Positions 33,372 to 41,182 of a stretch of DNA of 64,000 nt are shown here, piece by piece (position 1 is the first letter of the stretch; every line of letters begins with the position of its first letter). The stretch comes from GCA-002708315 sp963676635 (GTDB lineage: Bacteria > Bacteroidota > Bacteroidia > Bacteroidales > F082): NCBI GenBank assembly GCA_963676635.1, contig OY781105.1, positions 2,728,001-2,792,000 of the forward strand. The letters are read 5' to 3'. Below the pieces are notes generated by a model. That model saw nothing but the letters and a program-made list of their open reading frames with translations, had not been told where the DNA came from and ran no database searches. The position numbers were made by a program, and so were the translations under genes.

Positions 33372-34054
33372 TGGTCGCAATAGTAAACAGAATATTATCA
33401 TTAGAAGCATTAAAAACTCTTGAAAATTACGCAGAGCCTCTCTTGTTTTCTACTTCAGGTATTACTTACAAAGCTATTGCCGGTCATCCTGATATTTTCT
33501 TTTGCCAGAATAATGATAGATTAATTGTTGCTCCCAATACTCCTTATATATATATAGAACAATTTCTGGAAAATGATATTGATTTTTCAATAGGTTTTGT
33601 ATTGGTAGGGAATCAATACCCTCAAACATCTCATTACAATGCTGTTATTACTGATGAATATGTGGTACATAACAGTAAATATACTGACAAAGTTATCAGT
33701 GAAATGAATACCAACAAAAAGTTTATTGATGTTAAGCAGGGCTATACAAGGTGTAATCTCTTGCCTGTTGGCGATGCTTTTATAACATCAGACAGGGGAA
33801 TTGAGAAACAGCTGCTCTCAGAAAATATTTTATGTTTATTTGTAAACTCTGATGATATTCTGTTGCCAGGGTTTAAACATGGTTTCTTTCCGGGCGCTTG
33901 CGGTGTTATTCATAACAATATTATAATTAACGGTAACCTTAGCTATTTACCCGATGGCAATGAAATAAAGGAGTTCGCATTGCAACAAGAATATACTATT
34001 ACAGAATTACATGATGGTCCTGTAATGGATATCGGAAGTATTATTTTTGTTTAA
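33371..34054 (+). CDS. DUF6873-like protein coupled to the radical SAM gene
   Basis: The 227-residue protein shares its first base with the stop codon of the preceding radical SAM gene. I assign it to DUF6873 from memory of the motifs: YTRCNLLPVGDAFITSDRGI, LCLFVNSDDILLPGFKHGFFPGACGVIHNN, and GNLSYLPDGNEI. The pattern of short strands and the GxCG with a nearby His resemble the guanidino-group-modifying (pentein-like) fold. I would not name a reaction. The tight coupling implies that both proteins serve one pathway. Confidence 0.65.
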   Translation: MVAIVNRILSLEALKTLENYAEPLLFSTSGITYKAIAGHPDIFFCQNNDRLIVAPNTPYIYIEQFLENDIDFSIGFVLVGNQYPQTSHYNAVITDEYVVHNSKYTDKVISEMNTNKKFIDVKQGYTRCNLLPVGDAFITSDRGIEKQLLSENILCLFVNSDDILLPGFKHGFFPGACGVIHNNIIINGNLSYLPDGNEIKEFALQQEYTITELHDGPVMDIGSIIFV

Positions 34055-34064
34055 ACTAATAAGC

Positions 34065-34541
34065 TTACGCCTGATAGTATGCCGGAAAATGATTTAGCAA
34101 TCCAGAGAATACCATGATAATAGCTAGTAGGATGTAAATACTAATAAAAACAATAGTAAATATCCCTACAAACTTAAAATGTGACTTAAGGTTTTTAAAG
34201 GCAATCACAATATGATCATTATTGTTATTAAACAATGCACTTTTTAGATTTGTAGTAAATCTGTATAAATATAGAACCGGGAATAGATAAATTATTGCCA
34301 GGGCAAAGTAAACGACTATTATAATAACAAAAGGAAAAATATCTTGATTCATACCACTGTTGGCAACGAATGGTATCACAATAGCTAATACTATCGTGAT
34401 TAAAAACAATAATCCTACAAAAATAAAACCAAGGATTGAGAAAAACTGTGTCCAGCCACTAATTTCTTTGAGATAGGTTTTTGAAGTTTGTGAAATTTCC
34501 AGGTTTGTTTCTTCTTCTTTTTGTAATTTAATTTCTTCCAT
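34065..34541 (-). CDS. Small four-helix membrane protein (DUF5362-like)
   Basis: This 158-residue protein begins with a charged N-terminus (EEIKLQKEEETNLEISQTSKTYLKEISGWTQFFSILGF). It has about four transmembrane segments (approximate residues 32-58, 68-94, 118-148). The layout resembles DUF5362, an uncharacterised Bacteroidetes membrane family, by eye only. A polar cytosolic loop between the third and fourth helices includes NNNNDHIVIAFKNLKSHFKF. It converges on the DUF6873 gene and may have its own promoter. No function can be given. Confidence 0.65.
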   Translation of the reverse strand: MEEIKLQKEEETNLEISQTSKTYLKEISGWTQFFSILGFIFVGLLFLITIVLAIVIPFVANSGMNQDIFPFVIIIVVYFALAIIYLFPVLYLYRFTTNLKSALFNNNNDHIVIAFKNLKSHFKFVGIFTIVFISIYILLAIIMVFSGLLNHFPAYYQA

Positions 34542-34624
34542 AATTCATAAATTGATATGCAGGCTAATTTACAATATTTATGGTTAAATCAGAGAGAATT
34601 GAAATATTTATTAAAAAGTTGTAC

Positions 34625-34632
34625 TATATTTG
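34625..34632 (+). promoter_or_regulatory. -7 promoter element of the 34697-38806 surface-protein unit
   Basis: TATATTTG is an exact TAnnTTTG match; a TTG lies 23 bp upstream (34599-34601). It sits within the extended frame of the first gene, supporting the ATG at 34697. Confidence 0.6.
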
Positions 34633-34696
34633 CTTCAATAAAGCTGACCGGATTTCCTACCTTTTGTTTGATTTAATAACAAAAAATGGTTGCTTT

Positions 34697-36298
34697 ATGA
34701 AACGATCGATACTACTTATGTTCCTTTTGGGGAGTGTATTTGTTGTATTTTCCCAGATGACTTTATCAAGCGGCTCGCAGGTTATACTTGCAAGTGGTTC
34801 ACAATTGGTGGTTAAGAACATCGACAACACATCAGGTGCCATTACTAATGATGGTGATATATATATAAAAGGAGATATAACAAACAACAGCGGTGATCTT
34901 TTTGATTCAGATTCAGATGGCACTGTTACACTTAATGGAAGCAGTCCACAGGAGATTACAGGCTCTTCAACAACACATTTCTACGGTACTCTTGATGTTA
35001 ATAATTTTAATGATGTTAGCCTTACATCAACAACTTCGGGCTCTGATCAGCAGATACAGGGCTTACTTACTTTTACCAATGGCAATTTGATATTAAATGG
35101 CTTTAACCTAACCATAGGGACAACTGATCCTACAGGAACAGGCTCTGAAAAGTACATTATTACAAATGGAGATGGTATGTTAAAAAGGACAATAGCTTCA
35201 TCCGATGTAATATTCCCTGTTGGAAATTCTGGTTATAATCCGATAACCATCAATAATATGGGCACTTCCGACTTATATGGTGTTAAGGTTGTAGATAATG
35301 AGCCTTCAGGTGCTTCAAATTCTCATATGGTTGACAGAAGCTGGGTTGTTACAGAATCCACATCAGGTAATTCTAACCTTACTATTACTTCTCAATGGAA
35401 TAGCAACGAGGAAGGTGCTGATTTTGATAACACCAATTGTGCTGTAATGCTAACTACAAATGCGGGAAGCTCTTACTCCTGGGAAGCTTTTGGTGCTGCA
35501 TCCGGTTTTGATCCTTTTACACGTTCAGGTTCAGGGTTTACAAGTGTTGGTACATTTGCCATTGGCGATGATTATGCAGATGCTATTATTGTTGATATAA
35601 AGGCATTCCTGGCCGGGGCATACAATAGCACTACAGGTAAAATGGATAATACACTGAATACTCAAGGACTGATACCAACTACAGATCCATATTCAGGAAC
35701 AACAACTTTTTCATCAATTCCGGCCAACGCTGTAGATTGGATAAAGATTGAGCTTCGCGATAAGAATGATAATACCAGTATCCTATATAGTTTTGTCAGG
35801 TTTATTGATGAAGATGGTCAGGTTATTGAAGAAGATGCTACAGACCTTACCTTGCCGGGTGTTCAAAGAGACTCCTACTATATAGCTATGTTGCACCGTA
35901 ATCATTGTGCTGTAATTTCTAGTTCAACTGTTAATCTTGATAGTTCGCCGGTCTTAGACTTTACATCTTCACAAGCATCAGCATGGCAGAATGGAAGTAT
36001 TACTACAAATGCTGCTATGAAAGAAATAGCATCTGGTATTTTCGCATTGTGGGATGGCGATTCTAATGGAGATGGGCAAATATCGTATAATGGAGTCAGT
36101 AATGATAGAATAGCTATTCTTAATAAAGTAGGCGCTACTACACCTGACAACACTGTTGCTGATACATATTCTCAGGAAGATGTAAATTTTGATGGTGATG
36201 TTAATTACAATGGTACCGATAATGATAGAAATACAATTATCAATAATGTAGGTGCCACAACTCCGGGAAATACAATTACTCAACACTTACCTGAATAA
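34697..36298 (+). CDS. Secreted surface protein with paired dockerin-like calcium loops
   Basis: The 533 residues start with a signal peptide (MKRSILLMFLLGSVFVVFSQ). A beta-rich body follows with SGSQVILASGSQLVVKN, typical of head-on-stick or adhesin-like Bacteroidetes proteins. A C-terminal region carries two near-identical repeats about 40 residues apart (about 455 and 495): DSNGDGQISYNGVSNDR and DVNFDGDVNYNGTDNDR, each followed by a NNVGATTP-type tail. These have the D-x-N-x-D-G calcium-loop pattern of dockerin type I or EF-hand-like domains. ATG 34697 is chosen over upstream extensions because of the signal peptide and a promoter at 34625-34632. No T9SS tail is visible. Confidence 0.8.
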   Translation: MKRSILLMFLLGSVFVVFSQMTLSSGSQVILASGSQLVVKNIDNTSGAITNDGDIYIKGDITNNSGDLFDSDSDGTVTLNGSSPQEITGSSTTHFYGTLDVNNFNDVSLTSTTSGSDQQIQGLLTFTNGNLILNGFNLTIGTTDPTGTGSEKYIITNGDGMLKRTIASSDVIFPVGNSGYNPITINNMGTSDLYGVKVVDNEPSGASNSHMVDRSWVVTESTSGNSNLTITSQWNSNEEGADFDNTNCAVMLTTNAGSSYSWEAFGAASGFDPFTRSGSGFTSVGTFAIGDDYADAIIVDIKAFLAGAYNSTTGKMDNTLNTQGLIPTTDPYSGTTTFSSIPANAVDWIKIELRDKNDNTSILYSFVRFIDEDGQVIEEDATDLTLPGVQRDSYYIAMLHRNHCAVISSSTVNLDSSPVLDFTSSQASAWQNGSITTNAAMKEIASGIFALWDGDSNGDGQISYNGVSNDRIAILNKVGATTPDNTVADTYSQEDVNFDGDVNYNGTDNDRNTIINNVGATTPGNTITQHLPE

Positions 36299-36309
36299 AA
36301 CTACAAAAG

Positions 36310-38550
36310 ATGACTAAAAAAACAATTATATATATAGTTCTGTTCTTTTTAGCCGGGGTAACAAGTGCCCAGACTTATGAAGTCAGAATTATAGAGAATG
36401 ATTTTGGATATTTGTCGTATCAGATGAGAGAAACTTCAGGGACTAATACACCTACAACATTATCAGATATTAATGATATGACATTCGTAATAAGATATCC
36501 ATCCGGTGATGCTGATATTGATTTAATATGTTCTTCCAATGATTATAATATTGGTGACGGACTGGGAGGAGAGCAGTCTTTTGGGGGTTATGATTATCAT
36601 TACTGGAATGCAGCAACTGTTCCGGCATTAAATCCGGTATCCGACTGGGTGCAGGATGAATGGAATGAGATATGTACTTTAAAAGTAATAGGATCTACAG
36701 GTAGCGGATTGTTTGAGATAGCTCCTGATAACTGGGATGGGAGAAGTCTTAATTGGAATCAGACAGTAAGTGGAACAGCAACAGATTTTATCCCTGTTAT
36801 TTCAGGATCAGGAGTGACTTATTCTTATCCAACTATTGTTTATGACCATGTTTGGATTGGAAGTAATGTGGCAGGCCATGAAACGGACTGGAATTGGTCG
36901 GCAAACTGGACAGATGAGTGTGGAGGTGCAGGTTCTGTTCCAACATCCTCGGATAATATCATTATTCCAAATGTAACGGATGCTTCAGGGTATTACCCGA
37001 ATACAAATATGTTGGGAAGTATGGAAGCTGATAATATGAGAATTGCTCCTGGTGCGCAGCTTTCGGTCCCGTCAGTAAATGGATCTTTAGATGTTTCTGG
37101 CAAATTGTTTCTTTACGGGACTTTGTTTATCACTCCTGGTGCTAATGTTACAATAACCGGAGATACTTATATTGATGCTTCTGAATGCTTGGTTATCCAG
37201 TCTGATGCAACTGGTACGGGATCATTTATAGATAATGGGACAATAGCTTATGGTTCTGGGGGAAGTGTGAAAGTGCAGACATTTCTTATAAATAATGCAA
37301 CAGCACCTTACTTTCAATTCCATCTCGTTGGACCAACAATTAACAATACCGGCACAGGAGTTCTTTTGGATGATTTCAATGTGTCTGGTGGTAGCACTTA
37401 TGCTTATAAATTTGATGAACCAACAGATGAATGGTTGAATTTCTCTTCACCTGATGACCCTGTTTCAACAGCCGAAGGAATAGGCCTTTCTACCAACGAT
37501 GGGAACTCATATACATTGGATATGACGGGCGAGCTTGTAACAGGTGATGTTTATTATGAATCTTTGACTGCCTTGGGCAATGGGAATTATATGTTAAGCA
37601 ATCCTTATCCTTCAGCAGTTTTTTGGGATGATATTTATCCTGATAATACGGGAATTGTTAGTGATATGGTAAGAGTTTATGATGAAACATATAGTGGTGG
37701 CAACTATAAAGTCTATAATACAACATCTGGAGGAACTGATGACTTTTCCGGATATATACAGGTTGGTCAGGGATTTTTTGTGGATGCATTAAGCACAAAT
37801 ACTTTTTCTTTTGATAACGCAGACAGGCATCATTCAACGGAACCTTTCTATAAATTGACAACATATACTAACAGACTTGATGTAAGAGCTTCAGGTAATG
37901 CTACAACTGATGGTATATTGATACATTTTTATGAAGGGGCATTTCTGGGATATAACAATAATGAAGATGCAGAGAAAAGAATGAGCTATAATGAAGATGC
38001 TACACAATTATGGACTGTGTGCGATGAAAGTATTAATCTTAGTATTAATGCACTGCCATTGGAATTATTAGCGGATAGTTACAGTGTGCCGACTTCTTTT
38101 ATATGTAGTGATACCGCAGAGTATATACTAACATTTTTTGGAACAGAGACTTTCGAAACGGGAATTGACATTTTGCTTGAAGATAAACTTTCAGGAGGTG
38201 AATGGGTATCTATTGATAATAATACAGAATATATATTCACAGCATCTCCGGATGATCCGTCAAATAGGTTTGTATTTCATTTTATGGGCCCCACTGGCTT
38301 TAGTGAAATAAGTGATAATGGTATTTTGGATATTTATAGCTTTGGACAATATATATATGTAAAGAACCTAACAAATGATAATATAAATAAAATTTGCATA
38401 TATACTTTGTCAGGGAAATCAATATTTGAAACAAATAATGTACATTTGACACTTTCAAAATATTTTATGCCGGATCAATCCGGATATTATATAGTGAAGG
38501 TTTTAACTACAAACCATGTATACACTGAGAAACTGTTTTTAATAAAGTAA
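36310..38550 (+). CDS. Secreted beta-rich protein with T9SS type A-like tail
   Basis: This 746-residue protein lies 11 bp after the previous gene. It has a signal peptide (KKTIIYIVLFFLAGVTSAQ). The N-terminal domain is beta-rich (about 20-180). A parallel-helix-like middle (TSSDNIIIPN, MRIAPGAQLSVPSVNGSLDVSGKLFLYGTLFI) resembles right-handed beta-helix or G8-like repeats. The last 70 residues (VKNLTNDNINKICIYTLSGKSIFE, MPDQSGYYIVKVLTTNHVYTEKLFLIK) form a type A T9SS tail. The protein is therefore likely attached to the outside of the cell. It follows the dockerin-like protein and precedes a tiny surface protein, suggesting a three-gene operon. Confidence 0.8.
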   Translation: MTKKTIIYIVLFFLAGVTSAQTYEVRIIENDFGYLSYQMRETSGTNTPTTLSDINDMTFVIRYPSGDADIDLICSSNDYNIGDGLGGEQSFGGYDYHYWNAATVPALNPVSDWVQDEWNEICTLKVIGSTGSGLFEIAPDNWDGRSLNWNQTVSGTATDFIPVISGSGVTYSYPTIVYDHVWIGSNVAGHETDWNWSANWTDECGGAGSVPTSSDNIIIPNVTDASGYYPNTNMLGSMEADNMRIAPGAQLSVPSVNGSLDVSGKLFLYGTLFITPGANVTITGDTYIDASECLVIQSDATGTGSFIDNGTIAYGSGGSVKVQTFLINNATAPYFQFHLVGPTINNTGTGVLLDDFNVSGGSTYAYKFDEPTDEWLNFSSPDDPVSTAEGIGLSTNDGNSYTLDMTGELVTGDVYYESLTALGNGNYMLSNPYPSAVFWDDIYPDNTGIVSDMVRVYDETYSGGNYKVYNTTSGGTDDFSGYIQVGQGFFVDALSTNTFSFDNADRHHSTEPFYKLTTYTNRLDVRASGNATTDGILIHFYEGAFLGYNNNEDAEKRMSYNEDATQLWTVCDESINLSINALPLELLADSYSVPTSFICSDTAEYILTFFGTETFETGIDILLEDKLSGGEWVSIDNNTEYIFTASPDDPSNRFVFHFMGPTGFSEISDNGILDIYSFGQYIYVKNLTNDNINKICIYTLSGKSIFETNNVHLTLSKYFMPDQSGYYIVKVLTTNHVYTEKLFLIK

Positions 38551-38572
38551 TCAAAACTAGATTGTAAGTAGT

Positions 38573-38806
38573 ATGAAGAGAGTGTTATATTTATTATTCA
38601 TTATATTAACATTGATTTGTTATATAAATCCAGTAATGGCTGATGATAGCGGCCCCGGTGATCCTCCTGAAGAGCCACAGCCAGGTGATGACCCTATTGG
38701 AGGTGGAGCACCTGTTGGTAGTGGTAGTGCGATACTTTTTGGTCTCGCACTTGTTTATAGCGGAGCGAAGTTTTATAAAGTAAATAAGGAAAACGCAAAA
38801 GTATAG
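38573..38806 (+). CDS. Tiny exported protein with Gly/Pro-rich region and C-terminal anchor (PID-CTERM-like)
   Basis: The 77 residues contain a signal peptide (KRVLYLLFIILTLICYINPVMA), then a Pro/Gly/Asp-rich linker (DSGPGDPPEEPQPGDDPIGGGAP). Next is VGSGSAILFGLALVYSGAKFYKV, a short hydrophobic helix followed by basic residues. This tripartite ending (P-I/V-G-S/D-G, helix, Lys/Arg) looks like the C-terminal sorting tails of Bacteroidetes proteins named PID-CTERM, to my recollection. It is 22 bp after the T9SS-tailed gene. A processing enzyme would be needed elsewhere; none is nearby. Function unknown. Confidence 0.65.
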   Translation: MKRVLYLLFIILTLICYINPVMADDSGPGDPPEEPQPGDDPIGGGAPVGSGSAILFGLALVYSGAKFYKVNKENAKV

Positions 38807-38892
38807 TTGCAGAAATTTTTATTAAATACCTCAAACATAGTATTAAAGACGAATAGCTATTGTGTTAATAATTACTAATTTACGTGTTATAA

Positions 38893-38923
38893 TTGAAAAA
38901 TTGCAGTTTTTTTTATAATTTTG
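38893..38923 (+). promoter_or_regulatory. Promoter of the starch-synthase-like gene and DUF4270
   Basis: TTG at 38893-38895 and TAATTTTG at 38916-38923 (exact TAnnTTTG) are separated by 20 bp, the ideal Bacteroidetes spacing. ATG 38951 is 27 bp downstream. Confidence 0.65.
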
Positions 38924-38950
38924 CATTTTGAAATTTTCAAAGTTTATATT

Positions 38951-39760
38951 ATGGAAAAAAAGAGGGTATTGTATGTTAATCAAGAAATTACGCCCTACCT
39001 GCCGGAATCATACATTAGCAAGATAGGTCGGTATTTACCACAAAAAACTCAGGAGTCAGGTAAAGAAATACGAACTTTTATGCCCAGATATGGGTTAGTG
39101 AATGAAAGAAGGAATCAGCTTCATGAAGTTATTCGTTTGTCGGGGATGAATCTGATTATTGATGATATTGACCACCCTCTTATCATTAAAGTAGCCTCAA
39201 TCCAACAGGCACGCATGCAGGTTTATTTTATTGATAATGAAGATTATTTTCAGAGAAAATTTTTATTTAATGGTGAGGATGGTAAATTCTTCGAAGATAA
39301 TGAAGAACGGACTGTCTTTTTCTCAAAAGGTGTTATAGAAACAGTTAAAAAACTGGGATGGTCTCCAGACCTGGTTCATGTCAACGGATGGTTTGCCAGC
39401 TTCCTGCCTCTTTTTATACGTACTGCATATAAGGATAATCCTATCTTTAGTGATGTAAAGATTATTTACTCCATTTATGATGATGAATTTAAGGGCTCAT
39501 TTAGAAATAACTTTGAGAAAAAAGTGTTAATGAATGGTCTTTCTTCTGACGATTTAGGGCACTATAAAGGTGGTTCTTACGTTGATCTAATGAAAGGGGC
39601 TATTGATCGTTCTGATGCTCTTATTCAGGGAAGTAAAGAAGTTAACTCTGAGGTGTTGGAATATGCAAAAGCATCCGGAAAACCAATGCTTGATTACATT
39701 GGTGATGAAGATTATCATGTAGCTTATAACGAATTTTATGACAAAATTATCGGAGAATAA
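38951..39760 (+). CDS. Starch/glycogen synthase N-terminal domain only (GT5-like)
   Basis: The 269 residues correspond to the N-terminal half of glycogen/starch synthase. It contains VLYVNQEITPYLPES, a K-x-G-like SKIGRYLPQ, RTFMPRYGLVNERRN, LVHVNGWFASFLPLFIRT and a later GAIDRSDALIQGSKEVNSEV, the GT5 nucleotide-sugar and glycogen-binding landmarks. The whole C-terminal GT1 domain with its E-x7-E motif is absent, so ADP-glucose-dependent synthesis is unlikely as in the full-length enzyme. This short form is a recurring Bacteroidetes protein next to DUF4270 in my experience. The DUF4270 ATG overlaps its end by 23 bp. Confidence 0.85.
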   Translation: MEKKRVLYVNQEITPYLPESYISKIGRYLPQKTQESGKEIRTFMPRYGLVNERRNQLHEVIRLSGMNLIIDDIDHPLIIKVASIQQARMQVYFIDNEDYFQRKFLFNGEDGKFFEDNEERTVFFSKGVIETVKKLGWSPDLVHVNGWFASFLPLFIRTAYKDNPIFSDVKIIYSIYDDEFKGSFRNNFEKKVLMNGLSSDDLGHYKGGSYVDLMKGAIDRSDALIQGSKEVNSEVLEYAKASGKPMLDYIGDEDYHVAYNEFYDKIIGE

Positions 39761-41090
39761 ACAATTAATTAGCCTGGCTATCAAAGGCGTTATTCCATTT
39801 TTGTTTGTTGCACTCTTTTTACTGGGCTTTCCCTCATGTGAGAAAAAAGCCGGACAAATAGGTTATATTATCCAACCTGAAGACAGTAAACTGGAGATAG
39901 GATATAGTGATTCAACATTTATCCATGCATATTCTGTTTTGATTGATTCAATTCGAAGTGACAGACTTACAAACACAGCTCTGGGGTGTATTAATGACCC
40001 TGTATTTGGTAAAACAATTGCTAGCTTTTATACGACCTTTACGCTTTCAATAAATGAGAAGGATTTTGGTGATGACAATACTCTTGACTCTTTAGTTCTG
40101 CAATTATATTATCAGGGAGCTTATGCTGATACAAATGCCGTACTTAATGTTCAGGTATATGAGATTATAGACGAAGATACCCTGACAGCAGACAGTAGTT
40201 ATTATTCAAATCTTGAGCTGGAAATTGATAATATTAATTATGCTGATTACTCATTTATGCCCAGACCAAATGACAGTGTCGTCGTTGATGGTGATACACT
40301 ACCTCCATTAATCAGAATTAATCTTACTGATGTTAATCCAAATCTAGGCCAATACCTTCTGGATGCTGATACCAATGTGATGGAAGATACAGAAACTTTC
40401 AGAGATTATTTTAAAGGTCTATATGTAACAGTTGAAAATGTATCTGCAGGTGATGGTACTTTTGCTTACTTTGGATTATCTTCATCGTATTCAAAAATGA
40501 CACTCTATTATAATGATTCAGTTTCTTATGATTATAATATAACTACTTCAACGCCTACCGTGGGGAAATATGATCATGATTATTCAACTGCTGACAATGA
40601 TTTTAAGCAACAGGTTGTCTTTGGTGATACAACCCTTGGTGATAAGATTTTGTATACATCAGGATTTTCAGCGGCAAGAACTTATCTTAAGTTTCCTTAT
40701 TTAAATAAATGGGCGCGTAAAGAAAATGTTGCTGTTAATGAGGCTAAACTAATTATCCCGGGTGCTGATGTAGAAGATTTTTATGGTGCTCCTGATCAGC
40801 TCACGATGTTGGAAATTAATGAAGATCATGAACTTGAGTTGCTTATTGATTATGATGAAGGTGCCTCTTACTTTGATGGGTATTATGATGAAGACAGAAA
40901 TCAATATGTTTTCAGAATAACTAGATATATTCAGTCATATATTAGTGATACAACTTTGATAAATAATGGGATTTATTTACAGGTTTACGGAGCCTCAACA
41001 GTTCCCGAACGATTTGTAATTAAAGGTCATGATGTAGTTCATGATTCCCTTGAAGGGATAAGACTTGAACTGTTGTATACTGACTTGTAA
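39738..41090 (+). CDS. DUF4270 surface lipoprotein
   Basis: This 450-residue lipoprotein has a signal peptide ending at LGFPSCEKKA (lipidated Cys at about residue 34). The body is beta-rich, beginning with GQIGYIIQPEDSKLEIGYSDST and including IHAYSVLIDSIRSDRLTNTALGCINDPVFGKTIASFYTTF, a DUF4270 signature. Typical repeated LDSLVLQLYYQG and AARTYLKFP motifs are present. It overlaps the preceding gene by 23 bp in another frame, so the two are translated together. DUF4270 proteins are outer-membrane-associated in Bacteroidetes with unknown role; polysaccharide metabolism is only a neighbourhood inference. Confidence 0.85.
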   Translation: MTKLSENKQLISLAIKGVIPFLFVALFLLGFPSCEKKAGQIGYIIQPEDSKLEIGYSDSTFIHAYSVLIDSIRSDRLTNTALGCINDPVFGKTIASFYTTFTLSINEKDFGDDNTLDSLVLQLYYQGAYADTNAVLNVQVYEIIDEDTLTADSSYYSNLELEIDNINYADYSFMPRPNDSVVVDGDTLPPLIRINLTDVNPNLGQYLLDADTNVMEDTETFRDYFKGLYVTVENVSAGDGTFAYFGLSSSYSKMTLYYNDSVSYDYNITTSTPTVGKYDHDYSTADNDFKQQVVFGDTTLGDKILYTSGFSAARTYLKFPYLNKWARKENVAVNEAKLIIPGADVEDFYGAPDQLTMLEINEDHELELLIDYDEGASYFDGYYDEDRNQYVFRITRYIQSYISDTTLINNGIYLQVYGASTVPERFVIKGHDVVHDSLEGIRLELLYTDL

Positions 41091-41152
41091 TCAGATATAT
41101 ATCGAATCAATCAACTAAGACCAATTTTAATTTTATAGTGTTACAATTATAG

Positions 41153-41160
41153 TATATTTG
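41153..41160 (+). promoter_or_regulatory. -7 promoter element of glmS
   Basis: TATATTTG is an exact TAnnTTTG match ending 22 bp before ATG 41183. I see no ribozyme or other riboswitch in the 92-bp leader. Confidence 0.6.
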
Positions 41161-41182
41161 TATTATTAAAATTAATATTGTT

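Noticed and set aside
41091..41182. glmS ribozyme
   Set aside because: The 92-bp leader is too short and has no ribozyme-like core; only a promoter is seen.
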